Positions 18,901 to 25,986 of a stretch of DNA of 51,531 nt are shown here, in pieces. The notes beneath the pieces are model-generated. The model worked only from the letters and a program-made list of their open reading frames with translations, was not told where the DNA came from and did no database searches. Each line of letters opens with the position of its first letter. The first letter of the stretch is position 1. Origin of the DNA: Planctomycetota bacterium (GTDB lineage: Bacteria; Planctomycetota; UBA1135; GCA-002686595); contig JAPLOE010000124.1 of assembly GCA_026692705.1 (NCBI GenBank), positions 1 to 51,531 on the forward strand. Reading direction: 5' to 3'. Both the position numbers and the translations under genes were made by a program.

Positions 18901-19172
18901 CGGGCGAGGTGTACGGCTACCGCACGGATGGCTCGCAGAGCGCGGCCGTGCGCGCCGGCGTGACGCCGCGCGTCAACGCGGACGCGCCGCTGGGCGAGTG
19001 GAACCGCTTCCACATCACGATGAAGGGCTCGCGCCTGACCGTCGTGCTCAACGGCGAGACCGTGATCGAGAACGCGGAGTTGCCCGGCGTGCCGGCGCGG
19101 GGCGCGCTCGCGCTGCAGCAGCACGGCTCGCCGCTCCAGTTCGCGAACCTCTACATCAAGCGGCTGAACTGA
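15906..19172 (+). CDS. Sialate O-acetylesterase fused to two DUF1080 domains
   Basis: 1088 residues; the ATG at 15906 is preceded by GGAGA and gives a signal peptide ending AFAQ. Residues ~20-570 are a SASA-type carbohydrate esterase: SDGMVLQR at the start, IGEVWFCSGQSNMEFPV with the nucleophile serine, ALWYQGEANV, and the catalytic Asp-x-x-His in GDANDIHPYGK. Two DUF1080 (laminin-G/LamG-like, 3-keto-disaccharide hydrolase) domains follow, at about 679-870 (LFNNRDLSGW) and 886-1088 (LYNGRDFTGW). The protein is probably periplasmic or extracellular and removes acetyl groups from complex glycans. The DUF1080 domains may bind or cleave the released sugars. Such fusions are common in planctomycetes. 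Confidence 0.88.
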   Translation: MQSSRSALVLFALTSLGAPAFAQLSLPAIFSDGMVLQRGDGTTVWGRARPGSTITVEGSWTHAPASATADAGGDWRVKVAAPQAGGPYTLAVHGDGERTFSDVWIGEVWFCSGQSNMEFPVNAFGREVGGFPGAEAEIAAANLPMVRVFDVPNRVSNHRRRDVQGKWVISSPKTAGDFSATAFYFARKLQAELGVPVGVVTSDWGGTPAEAWTSAEGLAKFPEFAGSLSDLAASVDPNLRYERERASGTNWWTEADRRGARRVADGWANTGFDAGAWPEVDLPSSMSGDLGNFDGFAYFRTEIELPAAWEGVGATLELGPIDDRDDAWFDGQHVGSEHEDGRWGTPRRYKLAPELVKAGKRSVAVRVLDTGGTGGINGKPEQLRLVSDKPELGSIALAGRWRVHMGPRTSEMAPLGQGGSPKFGAGTPSALFNGMVAPLLPLTFRGALWYQGEANVGRTEQYERLFPALIGDWRKQFSNGEFPFLFVQIAPFSYGNPSASDSAELRDAQRKSLVVPNTGMASLMDLGDANDIHPYGKQEVGRRLALLALEKAYARKVESSSGPLYRSMKVDGRNAVLSFDHADGGLVLKSTTPSGWLIAGENHEFFEATPRVEGGTVVLSHSQVPVPAAVRYAWSNVGVADLANGAGLPASSFRTDDWKGATLLGDAGHTPYFVAEAGMRSLFNNRDLSGWINVNCSPSTWTVKDGRIECSGFPTGVLRTDKQYENFVFEMEWRHVVEQGNAGLFIWSDPVTARGEPFTRSIEVQVMTGMEGQGYTSQGDMFPIHGATMKPVNGRGGVRAFPTEARAKPGGQWNHYRVTCIDGKIELAVNGKVVTTGTDCMPRRGYICLESEGAPAQFRNLRIKELPAAKPDISGTPGMVCDLDQGFQSLYNGRDFTGWKFGPEHEGHWKADDWTISFDGVGTHLWTAEEFGDFELVCDWRWSGPAHDADLPVILPSGDYVTENGQQKKQRVQECGDSGIYLRGNDKSQVNIWCWPIGSGEVYGYRTDGSQSAAVRAGVTPRVNADAPLGEWNRFHITMKGSRLTVVLNGETVIENAELPGVPARGALALQQHGSPLQFANLYIKRLN

Positions 19173-19194
19173 TCCGAGGCACGCGTTCGACGTG

Positions 19195-19220
19195 AGCGGG
19201 GCCGCGCGTGCGGCCTCGCT
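19195..19220. terminator. Bidirectional hairpin between convergent genes
   Basis: An 11-base stem with one G-T wobble (AGCGGGGCCGC / GCGGCCTCGCT) and a 4-base loop, 22 bases past the esterase stop and directly against the stop of the minus-strand amidotransferase. TCATTT follows on the plus side. Confidence 0.55.
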
Positions 19221-19823
19221 TCATTTCCGGCGCGCCGCGTCGACGAGCTGGCGGAAAAGCGCCTGCGAATCGGCGGTTTCCGGGCTGCGCTCGGGATGCC
19301 ACTGCACGCCGTAGAGCCAACGGCCGTCGATCGACTCGATCGCCTCGACCACACCGTCGGAGGCGCGGCCCACCTGCCGGAAGCCCGGCGGCACGCGGCG
19401 CACGCCCTGATGGTGGTGCGAGACGACGTGGGGGAGGCGGTTGCCGAGCATGTTCGCGAGCCGCGAGCCGGGCATCAGCTCCACCGGATGCGGCGCGCGA
19501 TGGTCGAGCAGGCCTTCGATGCGGGCGTCGGGCAGGTGCTGGAACAGCTCGCCACCCTGCGCGTAGCACAGCATCTGCATGCCGAGGCAGATGCCGAGCA
19601 CCGGCAGGTTGCGCTGCACGGCGGCGTTCGCGAGCGCGATCTCGGCGCGCTGGCGGCGCGGGTCCATCACTTCGGCCGTCGGATGCAGCTCGAGGCCCCG
19701 CTCGCGCGGATCGACGTCGTCGCCGCCCGACAGGATGAATCCGTCGACGCGCTCGAGCGCGACCGCCAGCTCCGCCTCGTCGAGACACGGCAGCACGAGC
19801 GGCACTCCGCCCGCGCGGCGCAC
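19221..19823 (-). CDS. Class I amidotransferase, peptidase C26 (PuuD) type, N-terminus missing
   Basis: 200 residues from a GTG. Catalytic elements are intact: the nucleophile cysteine in LGICLGMQML and the His-Glu pair in YGVQWHPERS. FILSGGDDVDP and SHHHQGV are typical of gamma-glutamyl-GABA hydrolase-like proteins. Homologues normally start ~40 residues earlier with a strand such as PLIGITP. Here the frame stays open upstream and still reads GLGIKLAYVEAV just before the GTG, then loses resemblance and runs into the metS-like sequence. The gene thus seems to have lost its 5' end. It may still be expressed, but the missing first strand would probably impair folding. Confidence 0.7.
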   Translation of the reverse strand: MRRAGGVPLVLPCLDEAELAVALERVDGFILSGGDDVDPRERGLELHPTAEVMDPRRQRAEIALANAAVQRNLPVLGICLGMQMLCYAQGGELFQHLPDARIEGLLDHRAPHPVELMPGSRLANMLGNRLPHVVSHHHQGVRRVPPGFRQVGRASDGVVEAIESIDGRWLYGVQWHPERSPETADSQALFRQLVDAARRK

Positions 19824-19849
19824 CGCCTCGACGTAGGCGAGCTTGATGC

Positions 19850-19915
19850 CCAGCCCGTCAGGATCACGACGAAGCTCACGGACAGGATCATGAAGGCCCA
19901 GGCGAGGGGTGTCAT
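19850..19915 (-). pseudogene. metS-like NSS transporter small subunit, 3'-truncated
   Basis: An ATG with a good ribosome site (GAGGAG, 8 bases upstream) starts 11 bases after the NSS transporter stop and encodes MTPLAWAFMILSVSF and a few more hydrophobic residues, the pattern of the tiny single-helix MetS subunit found after MetP-type transporters. After about 22 codons the frame enters the amidotransferase sequence in another frame and continues as unrelated residues to 19667. The helix is intact but the normal short cytoplasmic tail is lost. Confidence 0.5.
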
Positions 19916-19925
19916 GGTGGGCTCC

Positions 19926-21650
19926 TCAGGCGAGGTTGGGCTTGGTTTCGTCGTCGGGCGGGAACTGGCCATCGATGTCGCGACCCTGCGCCTTCCAGCG
20001 CTTCGCCCCGACCGCGGTGGTCGCCATCAGGAGACCGATCGTGCCGAGGATCAGGCCCCAGCTGTAGCGCGTCGCCGGCTGCGCATCGAGCTTGCCCGCG
20101 ACGTCGGTGGCGACGAACGTCTCGAGCTCCGGACCCGTGAGCTTCTTTTCCTCGGTCCCGACCTTCAGAGCCGCCGCGCGGAACTGCTCCTCGTTCCACG
20201 TCAGGTTGGCCCAGTATCCCGGCATGTTGCTCCAGCAGAACATCCCGAAGATCACCAGCAGGTACGCGGGCGACACCCACTTCATCATGAAGGCGATGAA
20301 GCCCGGGATGCGGATCTGCGCACCTTCGTGTGCTTCCTTCAGGCCCTTCTCGAGGCCGGTGACCCACGCGAAGCAGATGATCTGCGCGCCCGCGACGACG
20401 AAGATCATCACGGTGCCGACCCAGAAGTCGATCGTGTCGAGCGCGACGAGGCCCTTGGAGAACCACAGCACGAACACGTTTCCGAGCAGCGCCACGGCGG
20501 CGACGATCGTCGTGCCGACGGCGCGCGAGACGCCGAGCGCTTCCTCGACGAAGGCCTTGGTCGGCTGCAGCATCGAGAGCGAGCTCGTGATCGCCGCGAG
20601 GAACAGCATGAAGAACCAGATCGCGCCGAAGATGTTGCCCGCAGGCATGCGCGCGAACACGACCGGCAGCGCGAAGAAGCCCGTGCTGAAGGTTCCGCCC
20701 GTGTTTTCCTGCGTCGCGGCGAGGCCGAGGAACACGACCGACGCCGTCAGCGTGATCATGCCGCCGAGCGCGACCTCGAAGAACTCGTTGGTGGCCGACG
20801 AGGTCAGGCCTGAGAGCACGACGTCGTCCTTCTTCCGCATGTACGACGCGTAGTTGATGATCACGCCGAAGCCGACCGACAGGCTGAAGAAGATCTGACC
20901 GGCCGCCGCGAGCCACGTCTTGGGGTCGCTGAGCTTCGTGAAGTCGGGATTCCACATGAAATTCAGGCCCGCCAGCACGCTCTGGTCGGGGTGCGCGGGA
21001 TCCGTCGGCAGCGTCAGCACGCGCACGAGCACGATCAACGCGCAGATCGCCATCGCGGGCATGGCCCACGAGCAGAACTTCTCGATGCCCTTCGACAGGC
21101 CGCGGAACACGAAGAAGATGTTGACCACGCTCGTGATCAGGAAGAACCACACGCTCTGGTGGATCTTGCCGTCGGCGAAGAACCCGTCCTGCGTCGAGAA
21201 CGTGACGTTGGCGAAGAAGTCCTTCGACGTCGCGACTTGCGCCGCCACCTCGGCCGAGGGCTCAACCCCGATGCCACCGGTGAGGTAGTTCCATGCGTAG
21301 CACAGGCACCAGCTCTCGATGATCACGTAGTAGAAGTAGACCGCGATCGGGATCAGCACCCCGAAGGCGCCGACATACCGCGCGACCGGTCCCTTGCCCC
21401 ACACGCCCATGATCGCGGGCGCCGAATGGAAGCCCTTGCGACCGCCGTAGCGCCCCATGGTCCACTCGGCCCAGCCGATCGGGATGCCGAGCACGAGGAA
21501 GGCGATGAAGTACGGGATCATGAAGGCCCCGCCGCCGTTCTGCGCGGCGTTGCCCGGGAAGCGCAGGAAGTTGCCGAGGCCGACGGCGGATCCGGCGACC
21601 GCCAGGATCACGCCGAGGCGGCTGCCCCATTGCTGCTTTTGTTCCGACAT
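19926..21650 (-). CDS. Neurotransmitter:sodium symporter family transporter
   Basis: 574 residues with about 12 membrane helices. The N-terminus has the NSS signature WGSRLGVILAVAGSAVGLGN followed by FLRFPG, in which the unwound helix 1 binds sodium and substrate. Helix 6 region reads FFSLSVGFGVIINYASY, and helix 8 reads SSLSMLQPTKAF. The ATG at 21650 was preferred over one 15 codons upstream because the NSS motif normally starts ~10 residues from the N-terminus. An inserted extracellular segment (residues ~150-190) and a ~60-residue loop before the last helix are longer than in LeuT. The likely substrate is an amino acid. A metS-like small subunit follows 11 bases downstream, as in MetPS. 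Confidence 0.88.
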   Translation of the reverse strand: MSEQKQQWGSRLGVILAVAGSAVGLGNFLRFPGNAAQNGGGAFMIPYFIAFLVLGIPIGWAEWTMGRYGGRKGFHSAPAIMGVWGKGPVARYVGAFGVLIPIAVYFYYVIIESWCLCYAWNYLTGGIGVEPSAEVAAQVATSKDFFANVTFSTQDGFFADGKIHQSVWFFLITSVVNIFFVFRGLSKGIEKFCSWAMPAMAICALIVLVRVLTLPTDPAHPDQSVLAGLNFMWNPDFTKLSDPKTWLAAAGQIFFSLSVGFGVIINYASYMRKKDDVVLSGLTSSATNEFFEVALGGMITLTASVVFLGLAATQENTGGTFSTGFFALPVVFARMPAGNIFGAIWFFMLFLAAITSSLSMLQPTKAFVEEALGVSRAVGTTIVAAVALLGNVFVLWFSKGLVALDTIDFWVGTVMIFVVAGAQIICFAWVTGLEKGLKEAHEGAQIRIPGFIAFMMKWVSPAYLLVIFGMFCWSNMPGYWANLTWNEEQFRAAALKVGTEEKKLTGPELETFVATDVAGKLDAQPATRYSWGLILGTIGLLMATTAVGAKRWKAQGRDIDGQFPPDDETKPNLA

Positions 21651-21794
21651 CGATAGCTCTTCGGGGATGCGGGTGGGACCCAGGGGGTAGCGCACGGCCC
21701 GAGAGACGGGGGAGCCGCGCGAGGGAAGGGGGAGCCTAGTGGCACCGGCTCAGGGTGGCAATCGCCGATCCCGCGTTGGCGCGAGACAAGCTCG

Positions 21795-22754
21795 TCAGGA
21801 TCCCGTACGAGCCGCCGCCGCGCGCCGCAGGCGGTCGTTGATCGCGCGGCCGAGGCCTTGTTCGGGCGCGGGTTCGGCCAGGATGCGCTCGGCGCCGCTC
21901 GCGTCGAGCTCCCGTAGGGCCGCAAACAGGTTGCGCGCGGCTTCGGCGAGGTCTCCCGAACGCGAGAGTACGCGAGACGCGAACGCCGGACGCGCGCGTT
22001 CGAAGGCGAGCACCGCGACGCGCTCGTGCGCGTGCTGCGCGAGCAGCGCATTCAGATCCCCGAGTTCCAGCGGCGTGCGCGGCGCGTAGTGCGCGGCGAG
22101 CATGCCCGGCGCGGCCGGCAGGATGCGGCGTTGCGCGGGCGAGACGCGGCCGACGAGCTCCTCGATCGCTTCCAGCGGCGCTCCACCGGGCCGGTACAGC
22201 ACGCAGGCGCCCGCTTCCCAGCCGAGGATCGTGCTCTCGACGCCGACCGAGCACGCACCGCCGTCGAGGATGTACGCGACGCCCGTCTCGAGCTGTTCCG
22301 CGACGTGCGCCGCCGTCGTTGGGCTCGTGCGGCCGAACAGGTTCGCGCTCGGCGCCGCGAGCGGGAACTCGAGCGCTTCGAGCAGTTTCGCCGTGAGCGG
22401 ATGCGCCGGCTGGCGCAGCGCGACCGTGTCGAGTCCGCTGGTGACGATGTCGGGAATCGCCGCGCGCTTGGGGAGCACGAGCGTCAGCGGCCCCGGCCAG
22501 AAACGCTCCATCAGCGCGTGCGCCTCGCGCGGAACGTCGTGGCACAGCTCGAGCGCCGCCGCGCGCGAACGCACATGCACGATCAGCGGGTCGAAGGCCG
22601 GCCGGCGCTTGGTCTCGAAGATCGTGAGGCACGCCGCCGCGTCGAACGCGTTGGCGCCCAGCCCGTAGACCGTTTCGGTCGGAATCGCGACGAGCTCGCC
22701 CGCGCGCAGGTGCGCGGCCGCGCGCTCGAGATCCGTGCCGATTTCCGGGGCCAT
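21795..22754 (-). CDS. tsaC: L-threonylcarbamoyladenylate synthase, Sua5 type
   Basis: Makes threonylcarbamoyl-AMP from threonine, bicarbonate and ATP for the t6A37 tRNA modification. 319 residues in two domains. The YrdC domain (1-~190) has AIPTETVYGLGANA, ETKRRPAFDPLIVHV, FWPGPLTLVL, and APSANLFGRTSPT. The Sua5 C-terminal domain starts near residue 200 after the linker that begins GMLAAHYAP, a conserved lid sequence. The start ATG is followed immediately by the domain. Confidence 0.92.
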   Translation of the reverse strand: MAPEIGTDLERAAAHLRAGELVAIPTETVYGLGANAFDAAACLTIFETKRRPAFDPLIVHVRSRAAALELCHDVPREAHALMERFWPGPLTLVLPKRAAIPDIVTSGLDTVALRQPAHPLTAKLLEALEFPLAAPSANLFGRTSPTTAAHVAEQLETGVAYILDGGACSVGVESTILGWEAGACVLYRPGGAPLEAIEELVGRVSPAQRRILPAAPGMLAAHYAPRTPLELGDLNALLAQHAHERVAVLAFERARPAFASRVLSRSGDLAEAARNLFAALRELDASGAERILAEPAPEQGLGRAINDRLRRAAAARTGS

Positions 22755-22783
22755 CGCGGAAAGCTAACCGATCGCCGCGGCGC

Positions 22784-23200
22784 TCACACGCCGCCGCGTT
22801 CGTCGAGTTCGGGCTGCAGGTACGTGAACAGGCCCTTCGCGACGACCTGGCCTTGTTGCGAGAGCTCGACGTCGGCGAGCGCGACCGCGCGCCCTCTCCG
22901 CACCAGCTTCGCCACCGCGCGCACGGGCCCGCGCTCGAGCACCGCCGGCCGCACGAAATTCAGCTTGAACTCGATGCTCGTCAGCGTGTGCCCCTCCGCG
23001 ACCTGCGGCAGCAAGAGCCACACCGCCGCCGTGTCCGCGAGCGTCGCGAGGATGCCGCCGTGCACGCGCCCTTGCCCCTGCAGCAGCTCCGGCCGCAACG
23101 GCAGCTCGAGCAGCGCCTCGCTCGCCGAGCGCTCGACGAAAACGAGCCCGAGCAGCGCGCTCACGGGCATCGTGGCCACGGGATCGATCGGCGGGTTCAT
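22784..23200 (-). CDS. PaaI-type hotdog thioesterase
   Basis: 138 residues from the ATG at 23200; an upstream in-frame ATG at 23356 would add a low-complexity stretch and overlap the divergent oxidoreductase gene, so it was not used. GQGRVHGGILATLADTAA is the hotdog-fold central helix with the conserved histidine-glycine-glycine and aspartate. TSIEFKLNFVRPA is the following strand. The family hydrolyses acyl-CoA thioesters; the specific acyl group is unknown. It lies 29 bases from the tsaC start and could share its transcript. Confidence 0.85.
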   Translation of the reverse strand: MNPPIDPVATMPVSALLGLVFVERSASEALLELPLRPELLQGQGRVHGGILATLADTAAVWLLLPQVAEGHTLTSIEFKLNFVRPAVLERGPVRAVAKLVRRGRAVALADVELSQQGQVVAKGLFTYLQPELDERGGV

Positions 23201-23270
23201 GGTCGTGGGGAGCGCACTTCGCGGAGCGCGGGCTTGGCAAGGGGCAGAGCCTAGTGCTTTCCTGTCGGGC

Positions 23271-24884
23271 ATGTCGCGTCCCTCTGCTCTCGCCCTTGCG
23301 CTCGCGGCGGCGTCCTGCGTCTCCGTGCCCTCCGAACCCATGCACGACATCGTCATCTACGGTGGCACCTCCGGCGGCGTGATCGCGGCCGTCGCCGCGG
23401 CTCGCGCGGGGCGTTCGGTCGTGCTCGTCGAGCCTTCCGAGCACGTCGGCGGCATGACGAGCGCGGGCCTGGGCGCGACCGACATCGGCAACAAGCGCGC
23501 GATCGGCGGCATGGCGCGCGAGTTCTATCGCGCGCTGCGGTGCCACTACGACGACCCGGCCGCGTGGACGCACGAGCGCCGCGCCGAATACCGCGGAATT
23601 GGCCTGAAAGACGGCGAGGACGCGCTGTGGGCCTTCGAGCCGCACGTGGCGGAGCGGCTGTTCGAGGAACTGCTGGTCGGGGCCCAGGTGCGCGTCGAGC
23701 GCGGGGCGCGGCTCGATCTCGAACGCGGCGTCGAGAAGGACGGTACGCGCATCCTGTCGATCGCGAGCGAGGACGGACGGCGTTTCCGCGGCCGCATCTT
23801 CATCGACGCGAGCTACGAAGGTGACCTGCTCGCGCTCGCCGGCGCGAGTTTCCACGTCGGGCGCGAGGCCAACGCGACCTATGGCGAGACGCTCAACGGC
23901 GTGCAGGTCGCCAACGCCACCAAGCACCAGTTCAAGGTGCGCGTCGATCCGTACGTCACGCCCGGCAAGCCCGAAAGTGGCCTTTTGCCCGGCGTTTCCG
24001 CCGAACAGCCCGGCCCCGACGGCTCCGAGGACGCGCGCGTGCAGGCCTACTGCTTCCGCCTGTGCGCGACGGACTTGCCCGAGAACCGCCTGCCGTGGCC
24101 CAAGCCCGCCGACTACGACGAGCGCCGCTACGAGCTGCTCCTGCGCAACCTCGAGGCCGGCGATTCGCTCGCGCCGTGGCACCCGCTCGGCATGCCCAAC
24201 CGCAAGACGGACTCCAACAACAATGGCGCCGTGTCGACGGACCACATCGGCGCCAACTGGGACTACGCGACGGCGGGCTGGAGCGAGCGCGACGCCATCG
24301 TCGCGGACCACGAGAGCTGGCAGAAGGGCCTGCTGTGGACGCTCGCGAACTCGCCGCGCGTGCCTGCGCCGATTGCCGAGCACTTCGCGAGCTTCGGCCT
24401 GTGCAAGGACGAGTTCGTCGCGACCGGTGGCTGGCCCCACGCGCTCTACATCCGCGAGGCTCGGCGCCTCGTCGGCGAGACCGTGATGACGGAGCACCAC
24501 TGCCGCGGAACGCGCAAGGCCGAGCGCCCCGTCGGCCTCGCGGCCTACACGATGGACTCGCACAACGTGCAGCGCTACATCGACTCGACTGGCGCCGTCC
24601 GCAACGAAGGCGACGTGCAGGTCGGCGGCTTCCCGCCCTACGGCATCGACTACGGCGCCCTGCTCTCCAAGCGCGACGAATGCTCGAACCTGCTCGTCCC
24701 CGTGTGCCTCTCCGCCTCGCACATCGCCTACGGCTCGATCCGCATGGAGCCCGTGTTCATGGTGCTCGGGCAAAGCTGCGCGATCGCGGCCGATCTCGCG
24801 CTCGAACGCTCCGTCGACCTGCACGACCTCGACTTCGCCGAGCTGCGCTCGCGCCTCATCGCCGCCGGTCAAGTGCTCGACTGA
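23271..24884 (+). CDS. FAD-dependent oxidoreductase (PF12831 type), probable lipoprotein
   Basis: 537 residues. An N-terminal signal region ends in AAASCVS, an imperfect lipobox, so outer- or inner-membrane anchoring is possible. The FAD ADP-binding loop is DIVIYGGTSGGVIAAVAAAR (GxSGG form), followed by GGMTSAGLGATDIG, and the C-terminal FAD contact LVPVCLSASHIAYGSIRMEP. This arrangement is the planctomycete-rich PF12831 group, whose substrates are unknown; sugar or polyol oxidation has been proposed for the group. It diverges from the thioesterase gene and is followed by a strong hairpin. Confidence 0.82.
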   Translation: MSRPSALALALAAASCVSVPSEPMHDIVIYGGTSGGVIAAVAAARAGRSVVLVEPSEHVGGMTSAGLGATDIGNKRAIGGMAREFYRALRCHYDDPAAWTHERRAEYRGIGLKDGEDALWAFEPHVAERLFEELLVGAQVRVERGARLDLERGVEKDGTRILSIASEDGRRFRGRIFIDASYEGDLLALAGASFHVGREANATYGETLNGVQVANATKHQFKVRVDPYVTPGKPESGLLPGVSAEQPGPDGSEDARVQAYCFRLCATDLPENRLPWPKPADYDERRYELLLRNLEAGDSLAPWHPLGMPNRKTDSNNNGAVSTDHIGANWDYATAGWSERDAIVADHESWQKGLLWTLANSPRVPAPIAEHFASFGLCKDEFVATGGWPHALYIREARRLVGETVMTEHHCRGTRKAERPVGLAAYTMDSHNVQRYIDSTGAVRNEGDVQVGGFPPYGIDYGALLSKRDECSNLLVPVCLSASHIAYGSIRMEPVFMVLGQSCAIAADLALERSVDLHDLDFAELRSRLIAAGQVLD

Positions 24885-24902
24885 GTCCCGCTCCGATGAC
24901 AA

Positions 24903-24932
24903 GGGCCGGCCACCGCGCGCGGTGACCGGCCC
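24903..24932. terminator. Bidirectional hairpin between convergent genes
   Basis: GGGCCGG and CCGGCCC flank the palindrome CACCGCGCGCGGTG with one mismatched pair between. The stem lies 18 bases after the oxidoreductase stop and 24 bases before the end of the minus-strand secreted-protein gene. Confidence 0.65.
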
Positions 24933-24955
24933 CGAGAACGCGAAGTGGCCTTGAA

Positions 24956-25918
24956 TCAGGGCACGTACGTCATTTCGAGCGCGTCGGAGAGGCTCGTGGC
25001 CTTGCAGGCCGGCGGATCCCTGAACCAGCCCTGCACGTAGACCTTTTCGCCGACGGTGAAGGGGGCGCCGAGGGAGCCGGGGTTGGCGGCCTGGAAGGCG
25101 TTCCAGTTGAGGGTGAGCGTGCCGTCGCAGGAGCCGGCGACGCCGCCCGAGGACTGGGCCGCAGCGCGGGCCGTCGGAGCCTTCACGCACAGGAAGCTCG
25201 AGCCGCCGCTGACGCACCAAGGCTGCGGCAGGGCGCCGAGACCGTAGAAGATGATGCCGGTCTTCTGGCCCTCGACGTTGTCGATCAGGATCTGGCACGA
25301 GCCCGTGCCGGTGACGCTCGGGTTGGCGTTGGCGCTGATCTCGGCCTCGCAGCCGTTGGTCGTCGTGCCCGCCGTGCAGTAGCTGTTCGGCGCCGCGGGG
25401 CCCGTGAGCATGTAGCTGCGGAACGCGAGGCGCCAGCCGCAGTCGGCGAAGCAGCCGGGGCCGCCGAGGTAGAGGAAGTTGGGATAGGTCGGGTTGCCGA
25501 GGACATAGCTGCCCGAGATGCCACCGCCCGAACCGTTGCCCTGGATCTCGAACACGAACTTCCCGCCCGCAGCGAGCGTGATGTTGGCCGACGACGTGTT
25601 GATGAAGACGGGCACGACGCCGGCGCTCGACTGCGTCACGACGGTCTGGAAGAGGATCGGGCTCGTGTTCCAGCCACCGCCCGCGCGGATGCGGACCTCG
25701 AACGAACCGCCGGGGTTGCCGCTCATGAACACTTCGACGCCTTCGAGCGTGCCGGCGACGCCCGCCTGCACTTCCTGCTGCCAGATGAGCGAAGGTGCAT
25801 CGCCGTTGAAGCCGGCGTTGAACATCGAGGAGTTGTCTTGGTCGAGCGTTCCGGTCTGGGCGACGGCCGCGAGCGAGAGCGTTGCGATGCCGGCGAGGGT
25901 GCGAAGGATTCGGTGCAT
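24956..25918 (-). CDS. Small secreted protein with C-terminal cysteine module
   Basis: 320 residues. The ATG at 25918 has an AGGAG ribosome site 8 bases upstream and a signal peptide ending near SLAAVAQ. The first ~160 residues form a beta-rich domain (VEVFMSGNPGGSFEVRIRAG, GGKFVFEIQGNG) similar in pattern to a jelly-roll domain. The module begins near residue 180 (YCTAGTTTNGC), then KTGIIFYG, FLCVKAPTARA, SGGVAGSC and GWFRDPP. Two additional cysteine pairs occur in this copy. No catalytic motif is visible. The role is probably a surface or matrix component. Confidence 0.78.
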   Translation of the reverse strand: MHRILRTLAGIATLSLAAVAQTGTLDQDNSSMFNAGFNGDAPSLIWQQEVQAGVAGTLEGVEVFMSGNPGGSFEVRIRAGGGWNTSPILFQTVVTQSSAGVVPVFINTSSANITLAAGGKFVFEIQGNGSGGGISGSYVLGNPTYPNFLYLGGPGCFADCGWRLAFRSYMLTGPAAPNSYCTAGTTTNGCEAEISANANPSVTGTGSCQILIDNVEGQKTGIIFYGLGALPQPWCVSGGSSFLCVKAPTARAAAQSSGGVAGSCDGTLTLNWNAFQAANPGSLGAPFTVGEKVYVQGWFRDPPACKATSLSDALEMTYVP

Positions 25919-25986
25919 GGGGATCTCCTGGAGAGGGACTGCTTCAGAGTCTAGGCACGGGCCCCGAATCCGTGGGGCAGCAACTT

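Noticed and set aside
22784-23356. Upstream ATG (23356) for the thioesterase gene
   Set aside because: The extra 52 residues are low-complexity and overlap the divergent oxidoreductase gene's start. The family starts near the ATG at 23200.
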